Positions 37,255 to 50,673 are shown, numbered from the stretch's first letter. The stretch is 64,000 bases of DNA from Saturnia japonica (GCA_033032175.1 CM065311.1:8735190-8799189); one strand, 5' to 3'. The notes: generated by a model not told the origin, from the sequence alone. Program-made: numbers and translations.

Positions 37255-40200
37255 ATGGGCGGGCGGGCGCGCCGCTCGCTACTGGCGGCGCCCGCAGGCC
37301 TACTGCTGTTGCTGGGCCTGCTATGGCCGAGGGGTGAGCGCGAACATACCATAAACTAACTAAAAAATACACACAGAGAGATGTTCATATATCAATGTCT
37401 AACTATTTTGACTAAGTGATCCAAAAAGGGTCTTGGCCTCAGAAACGAGAGCACGCCACTTGTTTCGATCTTGCGCAATTTCTTGCCAATTGTCGGCTTA
37501 AAGCTGACGCGGATCCGCCTCTACTATTAATACAATTCCAATAGCTGCTAATACCATGCAAAGCCTATTGCAAAATGAGAAAAACGAAAAAAAGACTATG
37601 AAATAGCTCTACATATTTAATGTTATGAATTAAAACTGTTTACATTTTATTACCAGAAAATCTTACAAAGTGTCTGGGTTAAGCTATGTCACCTGAAATA
37701 GGCTTTGTATTGTATTTAAGGGATAAAATATGTCACTTCAACAAATAATTCATCGATTACATTACTATTTTCAAAATTTCCTTTGCTACCCGTTCATTAT
37801 TAATTATTCTAACTTTATATTCGAGACATCAACATGTTAATCTAATTTTCCGGAGTTCCGTACATAATCTGTTTTTGCGTGAATTATCGTACCAAAATTT
37901 TATGTTAGTAATGATATAATTATATATAAATTAGGAGCACGTGGCGGTTATCACGAGAAGCGATTGTTGCACCACCTGCTAGACCACTACAACGTGCTGG
38001 AGAGACCCGTGGTAAACGAAAGCGACCCGCTTCAGCTCTCCTTCGGCCTCACGCTCATGCAGATCATTGACGTGGTGCGTATTGTACACAAATTTCAGTA
38101 TTATCCCTAAATAAACATTAACACCTGCACTAATTATAATTATTCTATGTTTTTAACCGACTTCAAAGAAAGGACGAGGTTCTCAATTAGAATGTTTTTT
38201 TATGGATGTTCAGCCATAACTTCTTTGTTTATGAACCGATTTAGATGTTTTTTTTTCATTGGAAATAGGTGTCTCATTTTAATTTATTTAGCATTGAACC
38301 TTCGACTTCGAAGATACACCAAGGAACTCTACAGAACAATTAAAGTTGGTTTCTATTTTGTTAAAAATTGTCTTGTATATTCATATAAATAAAGAATCGA
38401 TTAATTATTCATGAATAGAATTACTTCCTTAATATTATCACGGTCCTGATTTTAAGATTATCTAAACTAATGAATACTTCAAATAGTTTGAATTATTTCA
38501 CAACAGGGACGTGTAAATTTTTATACTTACCTACGTTCCACGTTTCACAGTATAACAGTACAATTGTAACAAGGTACAGATAGCACCTACAAATTCTAAA
38601 CCACGTACTAAAATGCGATAAAATTCTAAAAGACAAAATGCATTTAAAATGTTGTTTTAATATTAACAAAAAAATAAACGTATCAAGTATGAGGTACTTA
38701 ATTCAAAACAATGTAAATAAAACTAAACTGTATCACTGCAGATTGTGCATTTTTAATGATAAATAAAACCGGAAACAACGCAAAGTTTAAACCGGTGGGT
38801 CTAGAACATAAAATTATGCACAGAAGTTCCTTATGTAGCGAAGGTGAATTTTGTAATTTCATCCTCTGAGGGGGTTAAATAGGGATGAAATTGCTGATGG
38901 GCAATCCCATCGGGAACACTGCTATTGAAAATGAAGCAATACTGTGAAGATTAAAGTTTCTTTATAATCATTTTTAAAACAATAAGGCGATTCAAATAAA
39001 AGGTGAAGCTTGTCGCTGTTTTAAAATGCGATTTCATACTATATGAAAGACATAAAATGATTATCAAAGTTATTTAGGTAGGTATATTATGTCATTTACA
39101 AGTGACAGTCTGTAGCGCTAATGGTTTCTACATTACCGAATCAAGCAATAAAAAAGTACGACTCACTTAGAGCGGAAAAATATACCATTATACTGTTGCG
39201 TTAAAACATATTAAATCTCGAAGAGAAATTAAAAATGTAAAAAATATCATCAACACATTTAGAAAGTTGTAAAAACATTGCTTGTTCCAAATGACTGACA
39301 TTAATTTGATGTTCATAGTTATTGTTCATAAAGGATTGTATAATCAACTTAGAATGGCATTTCCTACTATATACTAGTGTATATAGAAGAAGGATGTCCT
39401 TGTATGGAATATTGTCAAAAATTTCAAAATAAAATAAGGATAACTTTAATTGATTTGATTTGATTGATTGTATTGATTGTAGATTTCTGTTGAAATAACC
39501 AAAAATTTCGTTTTTATTTAACTTACAAGACAAGCTGGAATTATTTTATGAGATATTTTATAAATAATAACTTATCATAAAATCGTTTAAAGACCTAACA
39601 CATATGCACCTTGCAACGAATAAGTAATATGCAACGAAATAAGTATACCATAGATATATTTAACAATATAATAAAACTTAAATACAAAAAGGAATATAGG
39701 ATCTAAATATTTATATACCTCTTCAATGTTTCTATGAAAAAAAATACTACAATGAAAATTGAAAGATATACAAACAATTTACAAAATTTGTAGTTATGAA
39801 CTCTATAGTATCTAACGTAGTTTCCAACGGGGGCAGAAAGTGGGCTGTGGAAAGTCGCTTTGCTACGTTGAATATTAGGGGAGGGTTTAATGAAAAAATA
39901 AATGAAGTATGTCAAATGATGGATGAGAGGAGAATTAATGTTCTATGCGTGATTGAGACGAAGCGGAAAGGGTGTAAAACCACAAATTATGGACCCTGCA
40001 CGGCGTATTGGTCTGGAGTACCCAACGCCAAAAGAGGCTGCTAGGGTGTCGGTGTCATTCTGTCTACGCGAATGAGTGATTGTATGATTGAGTATGAATG
40101 TGTGAGTCCTAGACTCCTCTGGATAGGGCAAAAAGTCGGTCTCACCCGTATTTTTATCCTAGGTGTGTATGCACCTACGCATTTGGGTTTCAGAGGTTCG

Positions 40201-43200
40201 ACAGTAGCCAAAAAGGAAATTGAGGAGTTCTGGGATAGTATGAGAGAAGTTCTAAAGACGTGTAAGGACAATAAAAGGATTACTATGGATGGGTTGGTGT
40301 GAAGCGTGATGGGTATGAAAAGGTTTTATGCACTTTTGGTGATGAGAGGATTAACGAAAATGGTAAAAGATTGCTTGATGTATGTTTAGAAGGGAATCTT
40401 TTAGTAGCGAACATAATGTTTGCTCATAAAAGAGTTCATATTTTATGTACACAAGGGTTTAATGTGGTTTTAAAAGTATGATTGATTTTGTGATCATCGA
40501 TGAAAGACTGAAAGGGCAAGTTCTGGATACTCGGGTGTATCGCGGTGTCGGTATTGATACAGACCAGTTCCTGGTGATTTCACGAATTATTGGTCTTTTC
40601 AAACGATGACAACATAGTGTAGTAGAATTAACATCTAATCTAGAACGTGTGAAAGTAGAAAATTTACAAGAGGATAAAGTAAAAGATGAGTACATTAAAA
40701 AGTTGAAAGAACGATTTGTTATTTTGGATGAAGAATGTGAGATAGATAGTTTTTGGAAGTATTTTAAGGAAGGTGTAGTCGATGTTGCAAGTGAGGTATG
40801 TGGGGTTGCTAAAAGAAGGAACGGAAGAACACAGAAAAATGTATGGTAGATACAGAGGTGCAAAAAGTTGTGTATGGAAAGAAGAAATCGTGGCTGGATT
40901 GGTTAGCAGCAAAGGCTAATAATCTAAGAGTGCAAAAGTCAACATTAGAGGATGTGGATAAAGTAAGAAAGGTTTACAAAACGATAAAAGGGTTAATGAA
41001 AAATGTGGTTAGTACGATGAAAAAAGAGTGGAAAGATGAGTTTGACAGAGGGCTCTCTGATAATTTTGAGCCAATATTAAAGTGTTTTGGAAATCGATTA
41101 GATTAGCTCAAGGAAAGACAACAAACTCAGAGTTATCTAAAACAGAATCAAGGATGAAAGTATTATAAAAGGAGAAGAATATGTGTTGAAGAGATGGAAG
41201 GAATATTTTGAAAATTGGTTTGAAAGGTAAGAGGTGCTAGTGCCAATGGAAGTACCTCCTCTTGGAAAGAACGAAAATATACCTGACAGCATTATCAGTA
41301 TGGATGAGATTATGAAAGGATTAAAAAGTATTAAATCTGGTAAAGCTGTGGGGTATGACAGTATGTCGAAATGCTGAAAACTGGACAGGGTGTGGTAGCA
41401 AGTCAGTTATACCCCCTTTTCAACTAGTGTTGGAGAAACGGTCGGGTACCGGGAGACTGGCGCAAGGCCGTGATCGTGCCGTTATACAAGGGAAAAGGGT
41501 CACTACAAGACTGTAAAAATTACCGCGGAATTAGCCTTCTCAGTGTTGTCGGCAAACTGTATGCTAAGGCAATAATTGAAAGAGTTATTCTAGAAACAGA
41601 TGACAGAATATGGGATGTACCAGCGGTATTTAGAAAGAGTATGTGATGTACGGATCAGGTCTTCTCCTTACGGTGCATGACTGAAAAATATTTGGCAACA
41701 AACCAAAAAGTCTTTTGTGCATTCTTAGATTTAGAAAAGGCCTATGATAAAGTGATGAGGAATGAGTTTTGGTTGGCATTGTCTAGGCATAGGGTTAGCT
41801 GTGATCTGATACAAGCATTGAAATCTCTCTATGAGGATTCCAGTACTTGTGTTAGAATAACTGGAGAATACACTGAATGGTTTGATATCCAGAAGGGTGT
41901 TAGACAGGGATGTGTAGCGTCTCCATGGCTGTTCAATCTATTCATGGATAATTGTCTGACAGACCTGAAAGAGAGTGATTGTGGACTAAGAATGAACGAG
42001 TTACTTGTCAAATGTCTTGTTTATGCTGATGATCAAGTTTTACTTGCATCGTCGGCTAAGGGTTTGCAAGCGATGGTGACTATTATGAATGAAGCTTTGA
42101 TAAGAAAGGGAATGAAAGTAAATGTAAAGAAGGCGAAAGTTTTGGTGTTTGAAAAGGAAGAGAACATGACAGAAGTATGTGTCCAGATTGATGACTATGA
42201 ACTGGAGCAAATAAGTGAGTTATTATACTTGGGATCGATGTTTACCAGGGATGGAAAGTGTGAGAGTGATATAGAAAAGAGAGTAAATGCCGGTAATATG
42301 GTGAATGGGACGTTACACTCCTTTATGAGCAGCCAAAGAATTTCTATAATAGCTCGTTTGGTTTTGCATAGAGTGGTGTTGGTTTCAAAACTCGTGTACG
42401 GAAGTGAAAGCTAGGTGTGGCAGAAAAATCATGAAAGTAAAATAAATGCAGTAGAAATGAGATCGCTGAGAGGTATGTTAGGAGTGAAATTGAGTGACAG
42501 GATAAGAAATAGTTTGATAAGAGAACTTTGTGGTGTGAAAGAAGATATAGAGTCACACGGATTGAGAGAGGGATGCTTAGATGGTTTGGACATGTTGAGA
42601 GGATTAATGAAAGAAGAATGACTAAACAAATTTATAATGCGAGTGTGAAAGGAAACGTTGGAAGAGGAATGCCTAGACGAACATTCATCGATCAAATCGG
42701 AGACGTTATGAAGAAATGTCAGGTCAAGAGTACTCTAAACCGACGAGCATGCGTGAAAAGATTAATGAATGTTGAAGAAGTGAAAGATGAATGCCAGGAT
42801 CGTAGCAGGTGGAAGGACGTGGTCTCTGCCTGCCTCGTTGGGAAATAGGCGTGATTTATGTATGTATGTAGTATCTAAACATATACTAGTCTTAGGCAAC
42901 ATATGTAAGCCTTTAAGGTAGCGGATAAGTTGTGTTACTTAATGTTCTGATATAGGAATTACAATAACAACAATCTCAAGATCTTTTTATGGAAGGGAGT
43001 AATAATTAGGAATGCAGTCCTCCTGATAATAGACAGTTACTACAGCTTACACCTGTCTTTCTAACAACCTCAAATAGGTTGTATATGTAGGACCAGAGGT
43101 TAGTCATTGAGAGCATGATACTCTTGAGGGCTGCGTTGGAACACACCTCGGTTGGAACACTGGCAGTGCATACCAATCTTCTACATTTTCACAGAAATAG

Positions 43201-46200
43201 CTATGGCTGAGATGCTTTCACAGCCGCAATTTTCATAGGTTTTACCACCAAATTTAATGTGAAGTGGATTCTTCTAGGATACTTTTTACGTTGAAAACCT
43301 TATTAGATATTATAATTTATTTAATCAACGATAAATTTAAATTAGATTATAAATAAAAATTTAAAGAAATGCTTATTGTAACTGTATTTTAAAAAATATA
43401 TATTGAGTTCATTAAAAGTAAGTTATACAGATTTCATGTTAAACAGGTTTGTCAAAATCGCATGACTATTTTAATGAATTCAGTAGTTTAAAAAAGGCAA
43501 TAAATTGTTTGCAGGACGAAAAGAACCAGCTTTTAATTACAAACATCTGGCTAAAACTAGTGAGTACATAATTCATAGTTTCTTCTGTGGTTATGTCTTA
43601 TTATAATACTAAAATTAATATATTCCATTAAACTGTATTCATAATAATAAACTAGTATAATAATTTTGATGTTTTTATTTGACATTTTTGCACGATTCTT
43701 TATATTTTATTATTGTGCATGATGTAAAATATTATTTACTATAAATGTCTCGTGTGGTAAAGAAACTAGTTATTATCATTTTATAAACACATAATCATTT
43801 CAAATAATCATACATAAAATCTGAATAGGTATTTAGTTATTTTTATTTGTATTTTTAAGTGTATTATTGAACAATTATTTTTAGGTTTTGTATATTGTTT
43901 AGTAATATTTAAATATATTACATAATCAAAATAATTCAAATTTTGTTTGATTTCCTCATTTACACAGGAATGGAATGATATGAACTTAAGGTGGAACACT
44001 TCAGATTTTGGTGGAGTTAAAGATTTACGAGTACCACCTCACAGACTGTGGAAACCAGACGTCCTTATGTACAACAGGTGAAATAAAACAGTAAAATTAT
44101 TTATAATAAAGCGTTCTATTTCGTTACATATTTATGTTCTCTTAAATTATATTAAGTTCAAGCGGTAAAATTATTCGTAACTCACTAAGAAAACTTTGAC
44201 GCAATTTACTCCGAACATATTATGCCAAAATATTTTTATAACTAAGGAAGAAAATATTTTTTGATTTGAAACAACGATATGAGTAATTCTTTAGAAAAAC
44301 AGCCAAATCAGAATTAAATCGTCTCGTAATAATTGTTTTCCATGGGAACCACCTTGAAGTATGCTTTTTGTCATGTTAAGTAGTTTTTATGCTTCTAATT
44401 TTATATAATTGTTTTGAAGTGCGGACGAGGGCTTCGACAGCACGTACCCAACGAACGTGGTAGTGCGTAACAACGGCTCGTGCTTGTATGTGCCTCCAGG
44501 TATCTTCAAAAGCACATGTAAAATCGACATTACCTGGTTTCCTTTCGACGACCAACGCTGTGAAATGAAATTTGGTAGTTGGACCTATGACGGTTATCAA
44601 GTAAGTTCGCTGAACGATCAAATCACATCTCGCATTTTTATATATTATATAAACATATTATTACACTTTCATTGCAGTTAGACCTTCAGCTACAAGACGA
44701 AGGGGGTGGAGATATAAGCAGTTTCGTCACGAATGGTGAATGGGAACTGATAGGTTAGCATTATAACAACAATATTGTCTAAACTAATATATGTTATGTT
44801 TATTGTAAATGTGAAAATACGTGCGATTAAATGTTTTCTATCAATCACGCTTAAACGGCTAGCTTAAGTAGTAGAATAGGACTTAGGACACTTTTTGTAA
44901 CGATATTTAAAAAAAAAAACATTTTAGCTAGCAAAGAGCACCAGCTAGTAACGTATAAAAAATAGTGTATCGTACGATACGTAGAGTCATAAGATTTTAC
45001 TACAAAATAACTGTTTTATGATGAAACTCCTTTACAGGATTAGTTCCGCTGTTTATGCCTATTTAAATACGATGTCTAATGGTTATTTTAAATACGTGTT
45101 AAGAAAAATAAAAAATTAATTGGTCTGTATCTGTGTGTCTCTCTCTCTCTCTGTGTCATCATTGCCCCCTAATGGCTGAACCTATTATGATTTAGTTATT
45201 TTATTGAAAGGTGACTTGATCAAGAGTTTTCTTAGCTATAATTCAAGAAAACCTGTACAGACGTTTGAAGATTATCAGCTCTTTTCTTGTTGATGAATGG
45301 ATTTGAACACAGGTCTGATCCAGTCGAAATTTGGTATTCTGTTTTTTCAATAATATTAGAAGAACATGGACACCTGGACCTGATGCTGCAGCATCATCTA
45401 GCAACTGCAGGATACCTAACTCCTCACCAACTTACAGCAGAGATATCGTGTTTGGGCTCATTAGAATGGCCTCAATGAATAGGCTATTTAACATTTCTTA
45501 TAATTTTGTTAAATTTAATATTATTTCAGGTGTACCGGGCAAGCGCAACGAAATTTATTATAATTGCTGCCCAGAACCTTACATAGACATAACATTCGCA
45601 GTGGTGATCCGACGGAAGACGCTTTATTACTTCTTCAATCTTATCGTGCCGTGTGTACTTATTGCCTCAATGGCCCTTCTCGGTTTCACTCTACCACCGG
45701 ACTCTGGCGAAAAGCTTTCACTAGGTTCGATATATATGTATATATATTGTTTTTTTCTAGACACTACCAAATCAGACTATAATATTTCTTTACATTTGTT
45801 GGTGTTCTATGTATTTTCTGAAACTTCACCATATAAGTAATTTTTGACGAGACCTTAAAATCTTTCATGCCGTGGTTTTTATTTAAAACCTATGTTGTTT
45901 GACCTTGTATCATCTATATTAATAAATTTGTAGTTATGTCTGTACATGTAATATTTTTTCCTTTCCCGTAGTGTACTTTCATAGTAAGTATATTTTATAT
46001 TTTTGACACTGGCCACGAATATAACCTTAAAAAAGAAATTGTCTATTTCTAAGCGATTAACATTAAATACTAAATTAAACATTAAATCCTTTTATAAAGA
46101 TTCCAGGACAATGACATTTAACTATACAATAATAATAATATAAAATTATTTACATAGTATAAATCAACTAAAAACTTAAAACGTCACGTGTATAAGGTGG

Positions 46201-47776
46201 ACACATTGCAATGTACTAATAAATTTGAAACCTGATAACTGCATCCACTCTGTGTTCATTTTGGCTAATTGTCAAGCAATATGCACAAAACCTATTTGGT
46301 GTGGCAAAGTGTACGTAAACATAATCAAAATATTTCTACTTAATATTCGAATTCCTCCTTCTAGAAATAATTAGGATCATTATGTTATAAACTTACTTTT
46401 AATTATCTACACAGGTGTCACCATTCTGCTCTCACTGACGGTCTTCCTAAACATGGTGGCGGAGACAATGCCCGCGACTTCGGATGCTGTGCCTCTGCTA
46501 GGCACATACTTCAACTGCATCATGTTTATGGTGGCATCATCTGTCGTATCCACCATCCTCATCCTAAATTACCACCACCGCCATGCGGATACACACGAAA
46601 TGAGTGACTGGGTGTGTATTATGGTGATTCATCATATAAATAATTAATAATAATTATTATCAATTACGTAATTATTTATTAATAATATACAACGCTCACT
46701 ATTCTCTTTAAATTATTTAAATTATTAAAAGAATGCAGGGTTAGGTTAGATTAGATTTTTTATTTCATAAAAAACTTAATTTTAAAAACACCTTAATATT
46801 ATACTTATTTGTTTTAACTAAAAGAATGTTTCAATTGGCATGAAATAAAATCATGATCTATACTAACATCAAGAGTATGTTTTTTTTTTATCCAGATTCG
46901 CTGCGTATTTTTGTATTGGCTGCCGTGGATCTTGCGCATGTCACGGCCGGGCTCAGCGACTACGCCCCCGCCTGCGCGCGCGCCTCCTCCCCCTGATCTG
47001 GAGCTTCGGGAAAGATCCTCGAAATCGCTCCTGGCTAATGTGCTCGACATCGACGATGACTTCAGGCACGCGCACTCGCAGCAGCCATCCTGCTGCCGAT
47101 ACTACAGGTCCCTCGACGATCTACACGAACACTACTCGCCGTAAATAAAACGGATAAGATAATTCACCCTGCCTCGAACGTTCCACAGTAAACCCGAACC
47201 TGCAGCTTTCATTGAACTAAAAACACATTAATTCATATATTCTCAAAAAAAAATCACTCTTTTATGAAATACTTCTATTTCGGGTTCTGGATCGCTTTTA
47301 CATCTGATTTGCACTAATCCCCGTACTGCCCTTCGTTCCTCGGCTCTACCTGTAGATAGGGTGCTCGTGTGACTATTGGCTACAAAACTCTCTATGTTGT
47401 AGAGGGGGCGAAGAGAACGGTGCTGGGTTGGCAGCGCACAGTTGCTTCGGTGTCGACTACGAGCTCTCCCTCATACTGAAAGAGCTCCGAGTCATCACAG
47501 ATCAGGTAAAATGCGAACAACTAAACCAATTTCACAGAAAAAAGAGAAACTATCATTAAGTAACTTTAAAACAATTATTTTTATTTTGTTGTTTATTTGT
47601 CGTGTAAAACAACGTTGTTTCAGATGCGCAAGGATGACGAAGAGGCGGATATTTCACGAGACTGGAAGTTCGCCGCCATGGTCGTGGACAGACTGTGCCT
47701 TATTATCTTTACCCTGTTCACAATCATCGCCACGCTAGCCGTGCTGCTGTCTGCGCCACACATCATGGTGTCGTAG
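37255..47776 (+). CDS. Nicotinic acetylcholine receptor alpha subunit, alpha5/alpha6/alpha7 clade
   Basis: Ligand-gated cation channel subunit of the neuronal plasma membrane. Exons: 37255-37333, 37935-38074, 43515-43559, 43968-44077, 44420-44600, 44678-44753, 45530-45724, 46415-46611, 46896-47140, 47442-47505, 47624-47776. All phases join, giving 494 residues. Residues 1-26 are a signal peptide (LLLLLGLLW core). The Cys loop is C158-C172 around ITWFPFDDQ. The vicinal pair C223-C224 (YYNCCPEPY) defines an alpha subunit. TM1-TM3 follow (GEK before TM2), then an intracellular loop with [20 protein letters not shown], then TM4 and the end SAPHIMVS. Sequons NES, NTS and NGS are visible. The [19 protein letters not shown] segment and the C-terminus look most like insect alpha6 or alpha5. 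I saw no duplicated exons of the alpha6 kind, so alpha5 or a relative is possible. Exon 7 uses a weak donor (GTTCGA). Confidence 0.93.
38150..38345 (+). repeat. Interspersed repeat in alpha intron 2 ('aaccgacttcaaagaaagga')
   Basis: The block starting AACCGACTTCAAAGAAAGGA, with 'ttctcaattagaatgttttttt', resembles a short repeat that is common in moth genomes (family knowledge, not checked here). The 81-codon frame inside it is not a gene. Confidence 0.4.
38790..38940 (+). repeat. Short interspersed repeat R2, copy 1 (alpha intron 2)
   Basis: Contains AAACCGGTGGGTCTAGAACA, 'agttccttatgtag' and 'gatgggcaatcccatcggg'. A related copy lies at 51760-51914 in a beta1 intron and ends CAGACGGCTAG before T, so this may be another Helitron-like family. 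Confidence 0.5.
39796..42848 (+). pseudogene. Endonuclease/reverse transcriptase remnants of the LINE
   Basis: Endonuclease pieces lie at 39796-40481 and linker pieces at 40649-41106. The best reverse transcriptase piece is 41677-42414. It shows [14 protein letters not shown] (first catalytic Asp), [18 protein letters not shown] and [11 protein letters not shown] (the YADD box), followed by [14 protein letters not shown]. The C-terminal piece at 42528-42848 has [20 protein letters not shown] and GRGMPRRTF, typical of this group of LINEs. Stops at 40042, 41104 and 42412 and several frame changes make it inactive. Confidence 0.8.
39796..42870 (+). mobile_element. RTE-like non-LTR retrotransposon (LINE), degraded, in alpha intron 2
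   Basis: The element lies in the same orientation as the host gene. The 5' part encodes an APE-type endonuclease ([28 protein letters not shown]). The 3' part encodes a reverse transcriptase, and the element ends near 42850 in a short TATG-repeat tail. The reading frame is broken by many stops and shifts. The clade is assigned on the APE plus RT layout and C-terminal motif style, so RTE-like is a best guess. Confidence 0.8.
42871..43514. other. Remainder of alpha intron 2
   Basis: The sequence runs to the acceptor TTGTTTGCAG before exon 3. I looked for an alternative copy of exon 3 (encoding a [19 protein letters not shown] peptide) and saw none. Confidence 0.45.
45133..45156. repeat. (CT)n microsatellite in alpha intron 6
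   Basis: GTGTGTCTCTCTCTCTCTCTGTGTC tract, short and slightly imperfect. Confidence 0.8.
45910..46100 (+). repeat. Helitron-like family 2 5'-end fragment (alpha intron 7)
   Basis: Starts TCTATATTAATAAATTTGTA then GTTATGTCTGTACATGTAAT, matching the start of the element at 30289. The rest is lost. Confidence 0.45.
47144..47149 (+). promoter_or_regulatory. AATAAA right after the exon 9 donor of the alpha gene
   Basis: The donor is CC|GTAAATAAAACGG. If intron 9 is retained, the frame ends at TAA (47142-47144) and this AATAAA could serve as a polyadenylation signal. That would give a short transcript lacking TM4. No transcript evidence is available here. Confidence 0.3.
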
Positions 47777-48661
47777 CGACCCGCCCGTTTGCGGTTGCGC
47801 ATATGTAACGTTCTGTGATACCACAAATACTTGTTAAGTTGTGATGTGCGAGAAGGCGTGGGCGCCGACGCCGCGGCGCTAAACCTGCCGCCGCTAGCCT
47901 CGCCGCCCCCGCTCCCCTCTAGAAATAAGTATAATACCACTAACTACCGTCTGTATAAGTTCAACCGATAACTGCCTACATGACACTTTTTCATCTTTCA
48001 ACTCTTCAGCGATTCTGCAGTTTCCCTCTGATAACAAAAACGCAATTTGTCAAACTTGAGAGAATCCTAAAAGTGCCAAAGAGCCGATATTATTTTCTAT
48101 AATGATGAAAACCAACCTGACTAATAATGTCCGTGTAAGTTACTAAACCGCATATTATAATGTCCCTGTCCCACAGGCGCCGGTAAATCGTCGGTCATGC
48201 CTTTATCTCAATCCATACTAGTTTGAAATTCAAGTGGTTATCGGCCAGTCGCATTTGTAGTCGGTAAAGATATTTTAGCACAAAAATGTCTTCCTTCATA
48301 CAGTTTAATGACTTGATTCGTTTTTAAAAGTTTGAACTTTGTTAGGAATTTACTCAATTCTTGAAAATTGGACACTCTTATCGTACAGTTTAGGATTTGG
48401 TCGTAAGAACAGTGGCCCTTTGTTTCTTTTTATTCGATTCCATGAATCGTCCATATTATCCCTAAGTTTATTTTCGGATGTATTTGTCATTAACTAGTAT
48501 AGAACTTTACAAACAATGTTGATTCAATTGATACAGGTTGTGACAAGCCTCGTTGTAAACGGGTCGATATTGTTATAAATGGTAAAATATCCATGTCTAC
48601 CTATAGCTTAATTAAACGTTCGTTAAAAGTTGTAGTTAAACAAAATATTATTTTAATAAAG
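47777..48661 (+). terminator. Probable 3' UTR of the alpha gene, with AATAAA at 48656-48661
   Basis: The first clean AATAAA noticed downstream of the stop codon (47776) sits at 48656-48661. This would give a 3' UTR of about 0.9 kb. Confidence 0.4.
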
Positions 48662-50673
48662 ACATATTTGAGTCTTTCGGAGCGACTTATACAAATAATT
48701 ATAATTAACTTACGAAATAATATCATGTTTGTACTTCTTTCCATACAATTACAATAATTGTATGAAATAAATAATAGTTAAATATAAGAAAAATCTTCGA
48801 AAAGTTTTCGGTATAATTTTAATAATCTTCAAAATATTATTTCTCTCATTCATTCATTAGATACATAATACAAACAACTACGATGACGTAGTACGATAAC
48901 GTAGACGTACATGAGTACGTCATTCAATATACATTTGATAAATGCAATAACTATCAATACTTTAAATATACGATGCTCAAATACTTCGCCCAATAACGGC
49001 ATCATCGAATCATTATACCTGTATACAACCCACAGATGTACCTACCGCTAGTCAATTTTCTTTACACTGAAACAGTTTTGTCATCAATTTATAGAATCTT
49101 ATTGTATTTTCTTTATTACAAAAATAAGATGTACATTTATTTAATACATTGTTAATCTCCCAAAAGGAAAACGTCCTAAATAGGAAGTGATGCGCGGATA
49201 CGCATATCGAAGTTTTGTATCCTCGCCCTTCCAATAATGTTTTCCTTTTTCGAGGTGACTTCCATAATCTTAGGCGTTCCTTTTGGAAGTTGCGATCGTC
49301 TATGATTATATTTCAATGTTAAAATGTATTTTTTATGTTAATTCATAAACCACTCGTTAGCGGTTGTGTGAAGAGAGTCACAGAGAGTTGCGCACATTAT
49401 TATAACACTCCTATTTGGACGACCGTTTACTATTGATATTGGGCTATCATGTGCGGCCACTTTCCGTCAAAATCGGGACACCGTTGTTTCCCATGATTTG
49501 TACAATTGTTAGGGTTAAAACTCTGAACTTAAATTTTAATAAAACGAATGAAAGAATTTGTCTATTTTTTATTTCTGATAATCGCATTTACTGTAACGTA
49601 TTCTACATGAAATATTAGCATTAAATCAATGCTTCAATTTCATTATACATCATAATTAATTAAACTATATTACAATATCATTTAAAACTAAACAACTGAC
49701 TATTGGAACCTTCATGGTTTCTAAAAGTATTTAGTCATTATTAGATAATATCACAATATAGGAATTTACGATAGGACATGAATATTCAACACATAATAGA
49801 CTAATATTTGCTTTAAAATTTTATAATTAAAATATTATCAATTTTTTTTATTCAATAATTATATTCCTTTTAAATATAATAAAGCAAATCCTTGACCTAA
49901 TTCTATATGGAATTCAAAGTACCTGATAAGTAAAGAGAACAGGTCCAAGAAAATCGATCTTATCCCGAGGGATGGCACATGCGCAAACAAACCGAAACCT
50001 GTAAAGAAATTACTAAACCTTATATTTCAAGAGACATAGACTCCCAAGTATTGAAATTGTTTTATTTCCTAAAAAATCTTTATATTTCTTGGCTTTTATC
50101 TTTATATTTTGCCTCTGCAGCTACTAGATGTTTGCAGTCGATTCTAGTGTGAACAATTGAATTTCAATAGTAGTTTCCTGATACTTTACAACGTTACTCA
50201 TTTATTAAAAGATTTTTCCATTGATAGTTAGTTGTAAATTACACAGCCAACATTGTCATTAGACCATTTCCAGCTATATAGTAATGTGCACCGCGGCATT
50301 TGATTGGTCTCTAGCACTATCCGACGCATGTATTTGCAAATTAGTATTGAAACATAAGTTATTGGATCTGGTCTACTCCAAATTATATCTTAGAAAACCC
50401 CTCTAAAATACATTAACATAGAATATTGAGTTTCAAATAAAATGCTTACTGATATAGTAAATCTTTTTACCATTAGACCTAGGGGAAATAGGAGTACAAA
50501 TATAAATTCACTTTAATTTCATGTTTTAGGCTAGGCTATTATTATAACTTTCAGTAAAATTTGTATCGGAATATTTTATAGAGAGTATGCATGTAAGGCT
50601 GCTGGGCGGGTTTACCTCTATAGTATATTCTGAGTGTATAGCCTAGGCGCGCAGGAATAGCGCGAGAAAACGT
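48662..50673. other. Intergenic region between the alpha and beta1 genes
   Basis: About 2 kb of AT-rich DNA with no supported gene. The beta1 promoter should lie in its right part. From about 50640 the sequence turns GC-richer, which fits the 5' UTR. Confidence 0.5.

Noticed and set aside
36692..37372. Several overlapping frames on both strands (79-139 codons)
   Set aside because: They reflect the stop-poor, CpG-rich promoter and first exon of the alpha receptor gene; no domains and no consistent frame.
45287..45478. Open frames in alpha intron 6, considered as an alternative TM exon
   Set aside because: The peptides do not resemble any receptor segment; probably repeat sequence.
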